In this document: positions 17,531-25,368 of the stretch, piece after piece | Layout of the letters: each line of letters begins with the position of its first letter | How positions within the stretch are numbered: position 1 is the stretch's first letter | Source: Fibrobacter sp. UWH6 | GTDB taxonomy: Bacteria > Fibrobacterota > Fibrobacteria > Fibrobacterales > Fibrobacteraceae | Assembly: GCF_900142465.1 (NCBI RefSeq) | Contig: NZ_FRAX01000006.1 | Span: forward strand, 1 to 64,000 | Length of the DNA: 64,000 nt | Direction of reading: 5' to 3' | Notes under the pieces: generated by a model | Database searches by the model: none | What the model was told of the DNA's origin: nothing | Seen by the model: the letters and a program-made list of their open reading frames with translations, nothing else | Translations under genes and position numbers: made by a program

Positions 17531-19081
17531 ATGAATCGTCTTGCTACATTAGGCTTTGGTCTTGCCTTGTGCGGAGTATTTTCTGCTTGCGGCAGTGATG
17601 GCGGTACCTCGTCCAGCGAAGATAATAATCCCGAATTTGAAAGCAGTTCCTCTGCTGGTGAAAACTTGAGTTCTTCGCAGAACCTGATTACGAGTTCCGC
17701 GACGGAAACTTTGTCCTCTGCGGAGGTTGTGAACTTGTCAAGTTCTGCGGTTGACGGATCCGGTAGCTCGGCGGAATCGGTAGGATCAAGTTCTTCTGTT
17801 TTCAATAAATCCAGCAGCTCCGTTTCTTCAGGATCAAACCCAGCGGGCGGTCTCAATTCTGACGGCACGTTTACGGATTCCCGCGACGGTCGTGTCTATA
17901 AGACGGTGAAGGTTGGTAACCAGGTCTGGATGGCCGAAAATTTGCAATATGAGATTGCGGATGGAAGCGCCTGCTATAACGATGACTCTGGTTATTGCGA
18001 AGTTTTTGGTCGCCTGTATTCCTGGGATGCCGCAACGGATGCTTGTCCTGAAGGCTGGACTCTGCCCAGTGAATTGGACTGGTATGCCCTGGTTGATGAA
18101 GTGGGTGATGCAGACTTAAGATTCTCCCAGGGATGGGCTGGGGGCATGCCTCCTAAAAATGATTATGACTTTGCTGTGTTGGCTGCTGGTTATGGATCTT
18201 ATGGATTTTTCTCTTCCAATGGCAGCTCCGCTATTTTCTGGACTGCCACGGAAAATTGCACGGTGGGAGGGGCTTCCTGTGAAGAAAGTATTGGCTTCGT
18301 TTTTGGCTACGAGAGCCCGAAACCGTCGAGAAGTTCTTTGGAAAAGGAAATTGTTGTCTCGGTTCGTTGTATAATGGAATCTAGTGGGACTCAGGACAAT
18401 TCTTCCTCTTCCGCTTCGCTTGTTGATCCCTCGACCGTTGTGAAGGGGTCCATGACGGATGCCCGTGACGGCAAGACTTACAAGACGGTGACTATCGGAA
18501 CGCAGACCTGGATGGCTGAAAATCTGAACTATGCCTACAATCTTCCGACGGCGACTTTGGATTCTTCCAGCATCTGTTTCGAAAATAATCCGGAATCCTG
18601 CGCTCAGTTTGGTCGCCTGTATTTGTGGAGTGCCGCCATGGATTCTGCTGCTGTATTTGGAACGGCGGGCAAGCATTGCGGTTATGCCGAAGGCAACTGG
18701 GATCATGTCTGCGAAAGGCCTAATTTGAAAACCCGTGGTGTTTGTCCGGAAGGCTGGCATATTCCCAGCAAAGACGCGTGGAATACCTTGTTTAGTGCGG
18801 TGGGAGGTAGGCTTACTGCTGCTCCGAAGTTGAAGGCTACAGATGGTTGGGCAGAAAATGGAAACGGAACGGATGATTACGGTTTTTCTGCAGTGCCTAC
18901 GGGCTTTTGGGAAGATCCTGATCGTTTTGGCGGTGCAGGCGAACGCACGGAATTCTGGGCCAGCACTGAAGATAATGGATATAACGCCTGGGAAGCACGA
19001 TTTGGCTATTATTCTGGTGAGGTTGATTTCTGGCCTGGCAGTAAAAAGTATGGTGCATCTGTCCGTTGCATAAAAGACTGA
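17531..19081 (+). CDS. Lipoprotein with two FISUMP domains
   Basis: 516 residues. Lipoprotein signal MNRLATLGFGLALCGVFSAC (lipobox FSAC), Ser-rich linker with SSS clusters (about 30-110), then two Fib_succ_major domains. The first (about 110-285) has TDSRDGRVYKTVKVGNQVWM and CPEGWTLPSELDW; the second (about 305-516) has TDARDGKTYKTVTIGTQTWM, RGVCPEGWHIPSKDAW and ASVRCIKD. The two are separated by another Ser-rich stretch. The start has TTAGGAG upstream. The function of these paralogues is unknown. The stop is directly followed by operator-like palindromes of dapF. Confidence 0.9.
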   Translation: MNRLATLGFGLALCGVFSACGSDGGTSSSEDNNPEFESSSSAGENLSSSQNLITSSATETLSSAEVVNLSSSAVDGSGSSAESVGSSSSVFNKSSSSVSSGSNPAGGLNSDGTFTDSRDGRVYKTVKVGNQVWMAENLQYEIADGSACYNDDSGYCEVFGRLYSWDAATDACPEGWTLPSELDWYALVDEVGDADLRFSQGWAGGMPPKNDYDFAVLAAGYGSYGFFSSNGSSAIFWTATENCTVGGASCEESIGFVFGYESPKPSRSSLEKEIVVSVRCIMESSGTQDNSSSSASLVDPSTVVKGSMTDARDGKTYKTVTIGTQTWMAENLNYAYNLPTATLDSSSICFENNPESCAQFGRLYLWSAAMDSAAVFGTAGKHCGYAEGNWDHVCERPNLKTRGVCPEGWHIPSKDAWNTLFSAVGGRLTAAPKLKATDGWAENGNGTDDYGFSAVPTGFWEDPDRFGGAGERTEFWASTEDNGYNAWEARFGYYSGEVDFWPGSKKYGASVRCIKD

Positions 19082-19149
19082 TTTTACCGAAAAAGTAAAC
19101 TTTACAAATAATGTAAAATACAAAAGCTGTTTTTTCAAAATATGTAAAC
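19082..19149. promoter_or_regulatory. Three palindromic sites upstream of dapF
   Basis: TTTTAC-N7-GTAAAC (19082-19100), CTTTAC-N7-GTAAAA (19100-19118, sharing one base with the first) and TTTTTC-N7-GTAAAC (19131-19149). The second and third have centres 31 bp apart. They start at the first base after the lipoprotein stop codon. Confidence 0.7.
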
Positions 19150-19211
19150 GCTTTCAAATCGTGAAATTGACGTCATCCTTATAAATTCCCTTTTTTAGCG
19201 AAAATTTCAAC

Positions 19212-19230
19212 TTTTACTGAAAATGTAAAA
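19212..19230. promoter_or_regulatory. Perfect palindromic site abutting the dapF promoter
   Basis: TTTTAC-N7-GTAAAA, both halves perfect, ending one base before the -24 element. At this position a bound protein could contact or exclude polymerase, unlike the more distant copies. Confidence 0.65.
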
Positions 19231-19231
19231 A

Positions 19232-19247
19232 TGGCATGCTTTTTGCT
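19232..19247 (+). promoter_or_regulatory. Sigma-54 promoter of dapF
   Basis: TGGCATGCTTTTTGCT: GG and GC 10 bases apart, one mismatch in the -24 box. The expected start is about 20 bases before the dapF ATG. Confidence 0.8.
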
Positions 19248-19277
19248 ATTTGAGGGCGAAAATAAGGATTACAATTT

Positions 19278-20168
19278 ATGTCAATGAAATTCTCCAAGTG
19301 GACCGGCCTCGGAAACGACTTCGTTCTGGTGGAACCGGGTGAAGCTTTTGATATGACTCCGGGTGCAGCCCTGGACCAGCGCGTGATTGAACTGTGCGAC
19401 CGTCGTTTTGGCATTGGTGCCGATGGCGTGGTGGTGGTGACTCCGCTTTCTAGCTCCGAAGAATATGTGGTGGGCGAGAAGGATGTCCGTGCCGGCTACG
19501 ACTGGAACAAGAAAGGCAATGGTGTAGATTTCGAAATGCGCATTTTTAATGCTGACGGTTCCGAAGCCGCCATGTGCGGAAACGCCACCCGTTGCGTTGC
19601 AAAGTTTATTGTGTCTCGTGGCCTGGGCAACGGGACCTCTTTTGTTCTGCACACCAAGAGCGGTCTGATCAAGCCGAGTATTTTGGGTTCCGCAGCAAGT
19701 GCCGCAGACCTAGAAAAAATGCAGGTTTGCGTAGACATGGGTGCTCCCCGTGATTTCCTGGGCACCATCAAGCTCTCTGCAGGCTCCTTTGATTTTACCG
19801 GTGAAACGGTCTCTATGGGCAATCCCCATACCGTGATTTTTGTAGACGATATCGAAAAGATCCAGCTTGAAAACTGGGGCGTTGTCCTGGAACACGATAA
19901 GCAGTTCCCGGACCGCTGCAACATTGAATTTGCTCAGGTGGTGGCTCCCGGCAAGATCCGTATGCGCGTGTGGGAACGCGGCTGTGGCGTGACCATGGCT
20001 TGCGGTACCGGCAGTTGCGCCACTCTGGTGGCTGCCCAGCGCACCGGTCGCGTTGGCCTGGAATCCGACGTGGTCCTGGATGGCGGAACCCTCCACATCA
20101 AGCACGAAGAAGGTGGCCCGGTTTTGATGACCGGCCCCGCGAAGGAATGCTTTAGAGGTGAGCTTTAG
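19278..20168 (+). CDS. dapF: Diaminopimelate epimerase
   Basis: Interconverts LL- and meso-diaminopimelate for lysine and peptidoglycan synthesis, without cofactor. 296 residues. The two catalytic cysteines are visible: Cys100 in AAMCGNATRC and Cys242 in MACGTGSCATLVA. N-terminal KWTGLGNDFVLVE and GADGVVVV are typical. A second in-frame ATG at 19284 could also start translation. AAGGATT precedes the first. It forms a pair with dapL, which makes LL-diaminopimelate, the substrate of this enzyme. Its sigma-54 promoter and four palindromic sites place it in the proposed nitrogen regulon. Confidence 0.97.
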   Translation: MSMKFSKWTGLGNDFVLVEPGEAFDMTPGAALDQRVIELCDRRFGIGADGVVVVTPLSSSEEYVVGEKDVRAGYDWNKKGNGVDFEMRIFNADGSEAAMCGNATRCVAKFIVSRGLGNGTSFVLHTKSGLIKPSILGSAASAADLEKMQVCVDMGAPRDFLGTIKLSAGSFDFTGETVSMGNPHTVIFVDDIEKIQLENWGVVLEHDKQFPDRCNIEFAQVVAPGKIRMRVWERGCGVTMACGTGSCATLVAAQRTGRVGLESDVVLDGGTLHIKHEEGGPVLMTGPAKECFRGEL

Positions 20169-20202
20169 CTTGCCGCAATGCGTCAAAAAGGTGAAATTTA
20201 AA

Positions 20203-20322
20203 CAAAGTAAACAGTGGTTAGTTGACAGTTCTTTTTTAGAGTGGCGAGCTGGTGCTCGCAAAAAAGATAAGGGCTTCGCCCGTTCACTAACCACTAACCA
20301 CTAATCACTAACCACTTTTATT
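20203..20322. repeat. Composite hairpin repeat between dapF and dapL
   Basis: A left arm (AGTGGTTAGTTGACAGT), then small palindromes (GCGAGCTGGTGCTCGC and GGGCTTCGCCC), then a right arm of tandem CACTAAC heptamers complementary to the left arm. It ends eight bases before the dapL ATG. Other members of this family lie at 33055, 34130, 46380, 55150 and 55800. Confidence 0.65.
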
Positions 20323-21531
20323 ATGAACGAATCTATCATTAATCCATTTTACGATCGTCTTCCTGGCAGCTACCTTTTCTCTACTATCGCCAAGAAGATC
20401 AAGGAATACCAGGGCACCCACGCCAATGCCGACATTATCCGTCTGGGTATCGGCGACGTGACCACTCCCATTATCCCTGCCGCTATTGAAGCCATGCACA
20501 AGGCCGTAGACGAAATGGCATGCAAGAACACCTTCCGCGGTTACGGTCCGGAACAGGGTTATGACTTTTTGCGCGAAGCCATCATTCGCGGCGAATATAC
20601 TCCCCGCGGTGTCGAAATGGATCCGGACGATGTGTTCGTCAGTGACGGTTCCAAGTGCGACGTGGCCAACATCCAGGAACTTTTTGCTGCCGACGTGAAG
20701 ATCGCCATTCCCGATCCGGTTTATCCTGTTTACCTGGATTCCAACGTGATGGCTGGCCGTACCGGCTTTATGCAGGAAGATGGCCACTTCTCCGAAGTGA
20801 CTTACCTGGCTTCTACCGCCGAAAACAACTTCCAGCCGGACCTTCCCAAGAACCCGGTGCAGCTGATTTACCTGTGCAGCCCCAACAACCCGACGGGCAC
20901 CGTGCTTAGTCGCGAAACCCTCCAGAAGTTCGTGGATTACGCCAACGAAACCGGTGCCATCATCCTCTTCGATGGTGCTTACAACTGCTACATCCAGGAT
21001 GAATCCCTGCCTCACTCCATTTATGAAATTCCGGGTGCCCGCACCTGCGCCATTGAATTCCGCAGCTTCAGTAAGACTGCTGGCTTTACCGGCGTCCGTT
21101 GCGCCTACACCATCGTTCCTCACGAACTGGGCAAGCTCCGCGCCATGTGGAATCGCCGCCAGTGCACCAAGTTTAACGGTGTGAACTACGTTGTGCAGCG
21201 CGCTGCCGAATCCATCTACAGCCCCGTAGGTTGGGAACAGACCAAGGCTGTGATCAAGGGCTACATGGATACCGCTTTCATGATCCGCTCTGAATTGACT
21301 GCTGCCGGCTACACCGTCTTTGGTGGCGAACATGCTCCCTACATCTGGTGGAAACTTGAAAACGGCGAAAAGTCCTTCGACTTCTTCGATCGCCTCCTTG
21401 GCACTTGCGAAGTGGTGGGTACTCCGGGTAGTGGCTTTGGCCCCTGCGGCGAAGGTTATTTCCGCTTGACCGCCTTCGGTGACCACGAACAGACCAAGGT
21501 TGCCCTGAAGCGTATTAAGGAAAAATTGTAA
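20323..21531 (+). CDS. dapL: LL-diaminopimelate aminotransferase
   Basis: Converts tetrahydrodipicolinate to LL-diaminopimelate in one step with glutamate as amino donor, bypassing the succinylase route. 402 residues, PLP-dependent fold type I. Family marks: FSTIAKKIKEYQ, IIRLGIGDVTTP, TFRGYGPEQGYDFLREAI, DGSKCDVANIQ, YLCSPNNPTG, and the PLP lysine Lys251 in SFSKTAGFTGVRC. No clear Shine-Dalgarno: the ATG directly follows the composite repeat. Use of glutamate links it to the GS-GOGAT genes around it. Confidence 0.96.
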   Translation: MNESIINPFYDRLPGSYLFSTIAKKIKEYQGTHANADIIRLGIGDVTTPIIPAAIEAMHKAVDEMACKNTFRGYGPEQGYDFLREAIIRGEYTPRGVEMDPDDVFVSDGSKCDVANIQELFAADVKIAIPDPVYPVYLDSNVMAGRTGFMQEDGHFSEVTYLASTAENNFQPDLPKNPVQLIYLCSPNNPTGTVLSRETLQKFVDYANETGAIILFDGAYNCYIQDESLPHSIYEIPGARTCAIEFRSFSKTAGFTGVRCAYTIVPHELGKLRAMWNRRQCTKFNGVNYVVQRAAESIYSPVGWEQTKAVIKGYMDTAFMIRSELTAAGYTVFGGEHAPYIWWKLENGEKSFDFFDRLLGTCEVVGTPGSGFGPCGEGYFRLTAFGDHEQTKVALKRIKEKL

Positions 21532-21534
21532 AAA

Positions 21535-21551
21535 TTAGCACGGAATTTGCA
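21535..21551 (+). promoter_or_regulatory. Imperfect sigma-54 promoter before the activator gene
   Basis: TTAGCACGGAATTTGCA keeps CACG and TTTGCA and the correct 10-base spacing, but has AG where the -24 GG should be. It begins four bases after the dapL stop. Confidence 0.5.
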
Positions 21552-21576
21552 AAATCCTATGTAGAATTTGTGAAAA

Positions 21577-21595
21577 TTTTACATTTCATGCAAAA
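21577..21595. promoter_or_regulatory. Palindromic site in the activator leader
   Basis: TTTTAC-N7-GCAAAA, one mismatch from the perfect palindrome. It lies downstream of the -24/-12-like element and 103 bases before the ATG, a position that would suit autorepression. Confidence 0.5.
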
Positions 21596-21697
21596 TCGAA
21601 TGTATTTTGTAAAGGATTCTTATAAGGATTGCTGACAGGCCCCGCAATTTTTATAAAAACAAGAGTGCCTGAAAAAGACCCGAACCTAGAGACTATT

Positions 21698-23215
21698 ATG
21701 AAACAGCCCATCGGTCCAGAAATATCGGTCATTCAAAAGATTAGCGCCGCCATCATTCATGAACGTGATGCGGAAAAGTTGCTGAGCAACGTCCTTGCCA
21801 TTCTAGATACGGAACTTGGCATGCTTCGAGGTACCTTCACCTTGCGTTTTGGCGATACCCTGAAGATTGAAGCCTCCCATGGCATGACTGAAGCTGAAAA
21901 GCAGCTGGGCCAGTACCACATTGGTGAGGGTATTACTGGACATGTGGCAGAAACTCGCCGTAGCCATGTCATTCCCGACCTGCGCAAGGATTCCAGGTTC
22001 CTGAACCGCACTGGCTCTCGTAATTACGATAGCCAGGTGGCCTTTATTTGCGTGCCCCTGATTCATGACGAGGAGCTGATTGGAACCCTTTCTGTGGACC
22101 GTCCGGTGGATGTGAACACGGACTTGGACCACGATGTGGCCTTGCTGGAAATTATCGCCAACATTACGGGTGATGCAGCCAACGAATGCCAGGAAGTCCA
22201 TTCTGAACATGCCGCCTTGCTGGAAGAAAACCAGAAGCTCCGTGACATGTTGTCTGGCAATCCCACGGAACTGGTGGGTAACTGCCGCGAAATGCAGATT
22301 GTGTACGAACAGGTTCGCCAGGTGGCTCCTTCCGATGCTACCGTTTTGATTCGTGGTGGTAGCGGTACCGGTAAGGAAATGATCGCCCGCGCTATCGTGA
22401 ACCTGTCTGCCCGTAAGGACAAGCCGTTCATTACCCTGAACTGTGCCGCCCTTCCCGAAAACCTTGTAGAAAGCGAACTCTTCGGTCACGAAAAGGGTGC
22501 CTTTACTGGCGCCGTGAACCGCCGTATCGGTCGTGCAGAAGCAGCCAATGGCGGCACTCTGTTCCTGGACGAAATTGGCGATCTCACCATGCAGACCCAG
22601 GTGAAGCTGCTCCGCTTCCTGCAGGAAAAGACTTTCAGCCGCGTGGGTAGTAACGAAGAGCTTCATTCCGATGTCCGCTTCCTGGCTGCAACTAGCCGCA
22701 ACCTGGAAGAACTGATGGAAAAGAAGCTGTTCCGCGAAGACTTGTTCTACCGTCTGAACATTTTCCCGATTTCTATGCCGGATCTGGCCAAGCGCCAGAG
22801 CGATATCATCTTGCTGGCAGAACACTTCATCGAAAAGATGAACCTGCGCTACAACAAGAAGGTCGCTCGTTTGTCTACAACGGCCATCAACTTGCTCATG
22901 AGCTACCACTGGCCGGGTAACGTCCGTGAACTTGAAAACTGCATGGAGCGTGCTGTTCTCACTGCCGCTGACGATTGCATCCACAGCTACAACCTGCCGC
23001 CTTCGCTGCAGACCAGCCTTAGCACCGGCTCCATCATTTCTGCCGAAATGAAGAGCGCCCCGCTGGATGTGATGATGAATAACTACGAACGCGAATTGAT
23101 TACCGAAGCCATCAAGCGCCACAACGGAAACATTTCTGCCGCTGGCCGCGAACTGGGCGTAAGCCCCCGCATGATGAACTACCGCATGAACAAGCTGGGG
23201 CTGAATTCTAAATAA
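21698..23215 (+). CDS. NifA/NtrC-like sigma-54-dependent transcriptional activator
   Basis: 505 residues: GAF sensor domain (about 15-175, with YHIGEGITGHVAETRRSHVIP, SRFLNRTGSR and GTLSVDRPV, very NifA-like), AAA+ domain (about 190-425) and a Fis-type helix-turn-helix at the end (NGNISAAGRELGVSPRMMNYR). The AAA+ part has Walker A GGSGTGKE, the sigma-54 contact loop GAFTGA near residue 267, Walker B TLFLDEIGD and REDLFYRLNIFP. I chose the ATG at 21698; the TTG at 21629 adds a poor N-terminal stretch. It is the only activator seen here and sits among at least five sigma-54-type promoters, so it is the obvious candidate regulator. No nif genes are present. A terminator follows at 23262. Confidence 0.93.
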   Translation: MKQPIGPEISVIQKISAAIIHERDAEKLLSNVLAILDTELGMLRGTFTLRFGDTLKIEASHGMTEAEKQLGQYHIGEGITGHVAETRRSHVIPDLRKDSRFLNRTGSRNYDSQVAFICVPLIHDEELIGTLSVDRPVDVNTDLDHDVALLEIIANITGDAANECQEVHSEHAALLEENQKLRDMLSGNPTELVGNCREMQIVYEQVRQVAPSDATVLIRGGSGTGKEMIARAIVNLSARKDKPFITLNCAALPENLVESELFGHEKGAFTGAVNRRIGRAEAANGGTLFLDEIGDLTMQTQVKLLRFLQEKTFSRVGSNEELHSDVRFLAATSRNLEELMEKKLFREDLFYRLNIFPISMPDLAKRQSDIILLAEHFIEKMNLRYNKKVARLSTTAINLLMSYHWPGNVRELENCMERAVLTAADDCIHSYNLPPSLQTSLSTGSIISAEMKSAPLDVMMNNYERELITEAIKRHNGNISAAGRELGVSPRMMNYRMNKLGLNSK

Positions 23216-23261
23216 TCAGCTTGGCAAGTTCGCGGAACTAGATGTTATTTGAGTGAAGAAG

Positions 23262-23287
23262 GGTCTCCCTGCGGGGAGACCTTTTTT
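23262..23287 (+). terminator. Terminator of the activator gene, touching the nadE start
   Basis: GGTCTCCC (23262-23269) pairs perfectly with GGGAGACC (23274-23281), followed by six T. The nadE ATG is only 11 bases after the T-run. Confidence 0.88.
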
Positions 23288-23298
23288 ATATTTAAACT
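23287..23298 (+). promoter_or_regulatory. -10-like TATATT directly before nadE (leaderless start)
   Basis: TATATT at 23287-23292 ends six bases before the ATG. With a normal -10 to +1 distance, transcription would begin at or next to the start codon. The same TATATTTAAA block with the same spacing precedes the MoxR gene (33206-33217). No Shine-Dalgarno and no clear -35 box is present. Confidence 0.5.
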
Positions 23299-25332
23299 AT
23301 GTTCGGATTTTATCGATTTGCTTCTGTCTGCCCCAACCTGAAGGTTGCGGACACTGCTTTTAATACTACTGAAATTATCCGTTGCGGTAAGCTTGCCCAG
23401 GCTGAGGGGGCTGCGGTAACGGTGTTCCCGGAACTTTGCATTACGGGTTATACTTGCAGTGACTTGTTCCACCAGGAACTGTTGCTGAAGAACGCTTATG
23501 CCAGCTTGCAGAAGATTGCAGAAGCATTTGCCGATACCGATATGATTGTGGCGGTGGGTTTGCCCTTGCGCATGTTTGGCCGCCTCTATAACTGTGCTGC
23601 CTTTGTTCAGCGCGGAAACCTGATTGCGGTGACTCCGAAAATTCATTTGCCCAACCAGCGTGAATTCTACGAAAAGCGCCACTTTAATAGCGGACGCGAC
23701 TTGCTGAATTCTGCAGATCGTATTTCCTGGGATTTCCCCGGCTTTGGAGAAGTACCGGTAACCAACTTTATCCGCACGGGTTGTCTGGACGGTTCCGAGG
23801 TTTGCTTTGGCGTAGAACTCTGCGAAGACTTGTGGACTCCTATGCCTCCCAGCGGTGAACTGGCCTTGGCCGGTGCAAATGTAATCCTGAATCTTTCTGC
23901 CAGCGACGCCTTGGTGGGGAAGGGCGATTACCGCCGTAACCTGGTCATGAACCAGTCTGCCCGTTGCATGGCTGCCTATGTCTATTCTTCTGCCGGCGTT
24001 CAGGAATCGACCACCGACATGGTTTTCAGCGGTCACTTGATGATTGCCGAAAACGGTAGCATGCTGGCCGAAAGCAAGACCTATGGCCGCGACTCCGAAA
24101 TCATTTATGCGGATGTTGATGTGCAGCGCCTGAATATGCAACGTTTGAGCGAAGGCTCCTTCCAGGACTTTGACGCAACGCCTTATTTCGCTACTGCGGC
24201 TGAGTTTGGACCGTTGCCGGAAATTGCCGTGGGTGAAAACGTGGACGCTCTCAAGTATCGCTATGTTTGTCCCACGCCTTTTGTTCCGGGTAACATCGAA
24301 ACTCGTGATGCCAACTGCAAGGAAATCTTTAACATTCAGTGTGCGGGCTTGGCCAAGCGTATCGAGGCTTCCCGCTCCAAGCGTGTTGTTGTTGGCCTGA
24401 GCGGTGGCCTGGATTCCACCTTGGCTTTGCTGGTCATTGCCGAAACTTTCAAACTGTTGAAGCGCCCCGCCTCTGAAATCCTGGTACTGACCATGCCTGG
24501 CTTTGGTACGACCAACCGCACCAAGAACAATGCGGTGGAAATGGCAAACCTTTTGGGCGTTGAACTGCGCACCGTGTCCATCAAGGATGCCTGCATGCAG
24601 CACTTCAGCGACATCGGTCATGATCCTGCCGTGCTGAACGTGACTTACGAAAACGTCCAGGCCCGCGAACGAACCCAGATCCTTATGGATGTGGCCAACA
24701 AGGAAGGCGGTATCGTGGTTGGTACCGGCGACCTTTCTGAAATCGCTCTGGGTTGGAGCACCTATAACGCTGACCATATGTCCATGTACGCCGTGAACTG
24801 CGACATTCCCAAGACTTTGGTGCGTCATGTGGTGGCCTGGTATGCTGATCGCGCCCGCAATTTCTTTGCCGCAGATGTAGCCGCTGGCTCCGCCGACGAG
24901 ACTGCTGCTTTCAAGTCCGCCGATGCGCTTTCCGCAGTGCTTCGCGACATTTTGGATACTCCCGTTTCTCCGGAACTTCTGCCTGCCGACGCCAACGGCC
25001 AGATTGCCCAGAAGACCGAATCCATCCTTGGCGCCTACGAAATTCACGATTTCTATCTGTACCATTTTGCAAAGTACGGTGCAGAACCTGCAAAGATGCT
25101 GTTCCTGGCAAAGCATGCCTTCGCCGGTCTTTATCCCGACGAAGAACTGGAACGCTGCCTTACTTTGTTTGTACGCCGCTTCTTTACCCAGCAGTTCAAG
25201 CGCAGCTGCATTCCCGACGGCCCCAAGGTGGGTACCATCTCCCTGTCGCCTCGTGCCGACTGGAGAATGCCCAGCGACGCAAGCTTTGCTGATTGGCTCA
25301 CCAATTCCCTGAACGCAAGCTTTAGGGAATAA
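23299..25332 (+). CDS. nadE: Glutamine-dependent NAD+ synthetase
   Basis: Amidates nicotinic acid adenine dinucleotide to NAD+ with glutamine as nitrogen donor. 677 residues in two domains. The N-terminal nitrilase-type glutaminase (about 1-290) has the catalytic Glu in FPELCITGY, Lys in TPKIHLPN and Cys in CFGVELCEDLW. The C-terminal synthetase (about 340-677) has the pyrophosphatase loop GLSGGLDSTLALL and GTGDLSEIALGWST. The last block, PDGPKVGTISLSPRADWRMPSDAS, is typical of the long-form family. The gene begins 11 bases after a terminator and may be leaderless. It is another glutamine user in this neighbourhood. Confidence 0.96.
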   Translation: MFGFYRFASVCPNLKVADTAFNTTEIIRCGKLAQAEGAAVTVFPELCITGYTCSDLFHQELLLKNAYASLQKIAEAFADTDMIVAVGLPLRMFGRLYNCAAFVQRGNLIAVTPKIHLPNQREFYEKRHFNSGRDLLNSADRISWDFPGFGEVPVTNFIRTGCLDGSEVCFGVELCEDLWTPMPPSGELALAGANVILNLSASDALVGKGDYRRNLVMNQSARCMAAYVYSSAGVQESTTDMVFSGHLMIAENGSMLAESKTYGRDSEIIYADVDVQRLNMQRLSEGSFQDFDATPYFATAAEFGPLPEIAVGENVDALKYRYVCPTPFVPGNIETRDANCKEIFNIQCAGLAKRIEASRSKRVVVGLSGGLDSTLALLVIAETFKLLKRPASEILVLTMPGFGTTNRTKNNAVEMANLLGVELRTVSIKDACMQHFSDIGHDPAVLNVTYENVQARERTQILMDVANKEGGIVVGTGDLSEIALGWSTYNADHMSMYAVNCDIPKTLVRHVVAWYADRARNFFAADVAAGSADETAAFKSADALSAVLRDILDTPVSPELLPADANGQIAQKTESILGAYEIHDFYLYHFAKYGAEPAKMLFLAKHAFAGLYPDEELERCLTLFVRRFFTQQFKRSCIPDGPKVGTISLSPRADWRMPSDASFADWLTNSLNASFRE

Positions 25333-25368
25333 CGGGAAACCTGCGCAAGTTGCAAGGAGGTGTTTTCA

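Noticed and set aside
21629-21697. TTG start extending the sigma-54 activator by 23 residues
   Set aside because: The AAGGA is too close to the TTG and the extra residues do not resemble the GAF N-terminus; the ATG at 21698 is better.
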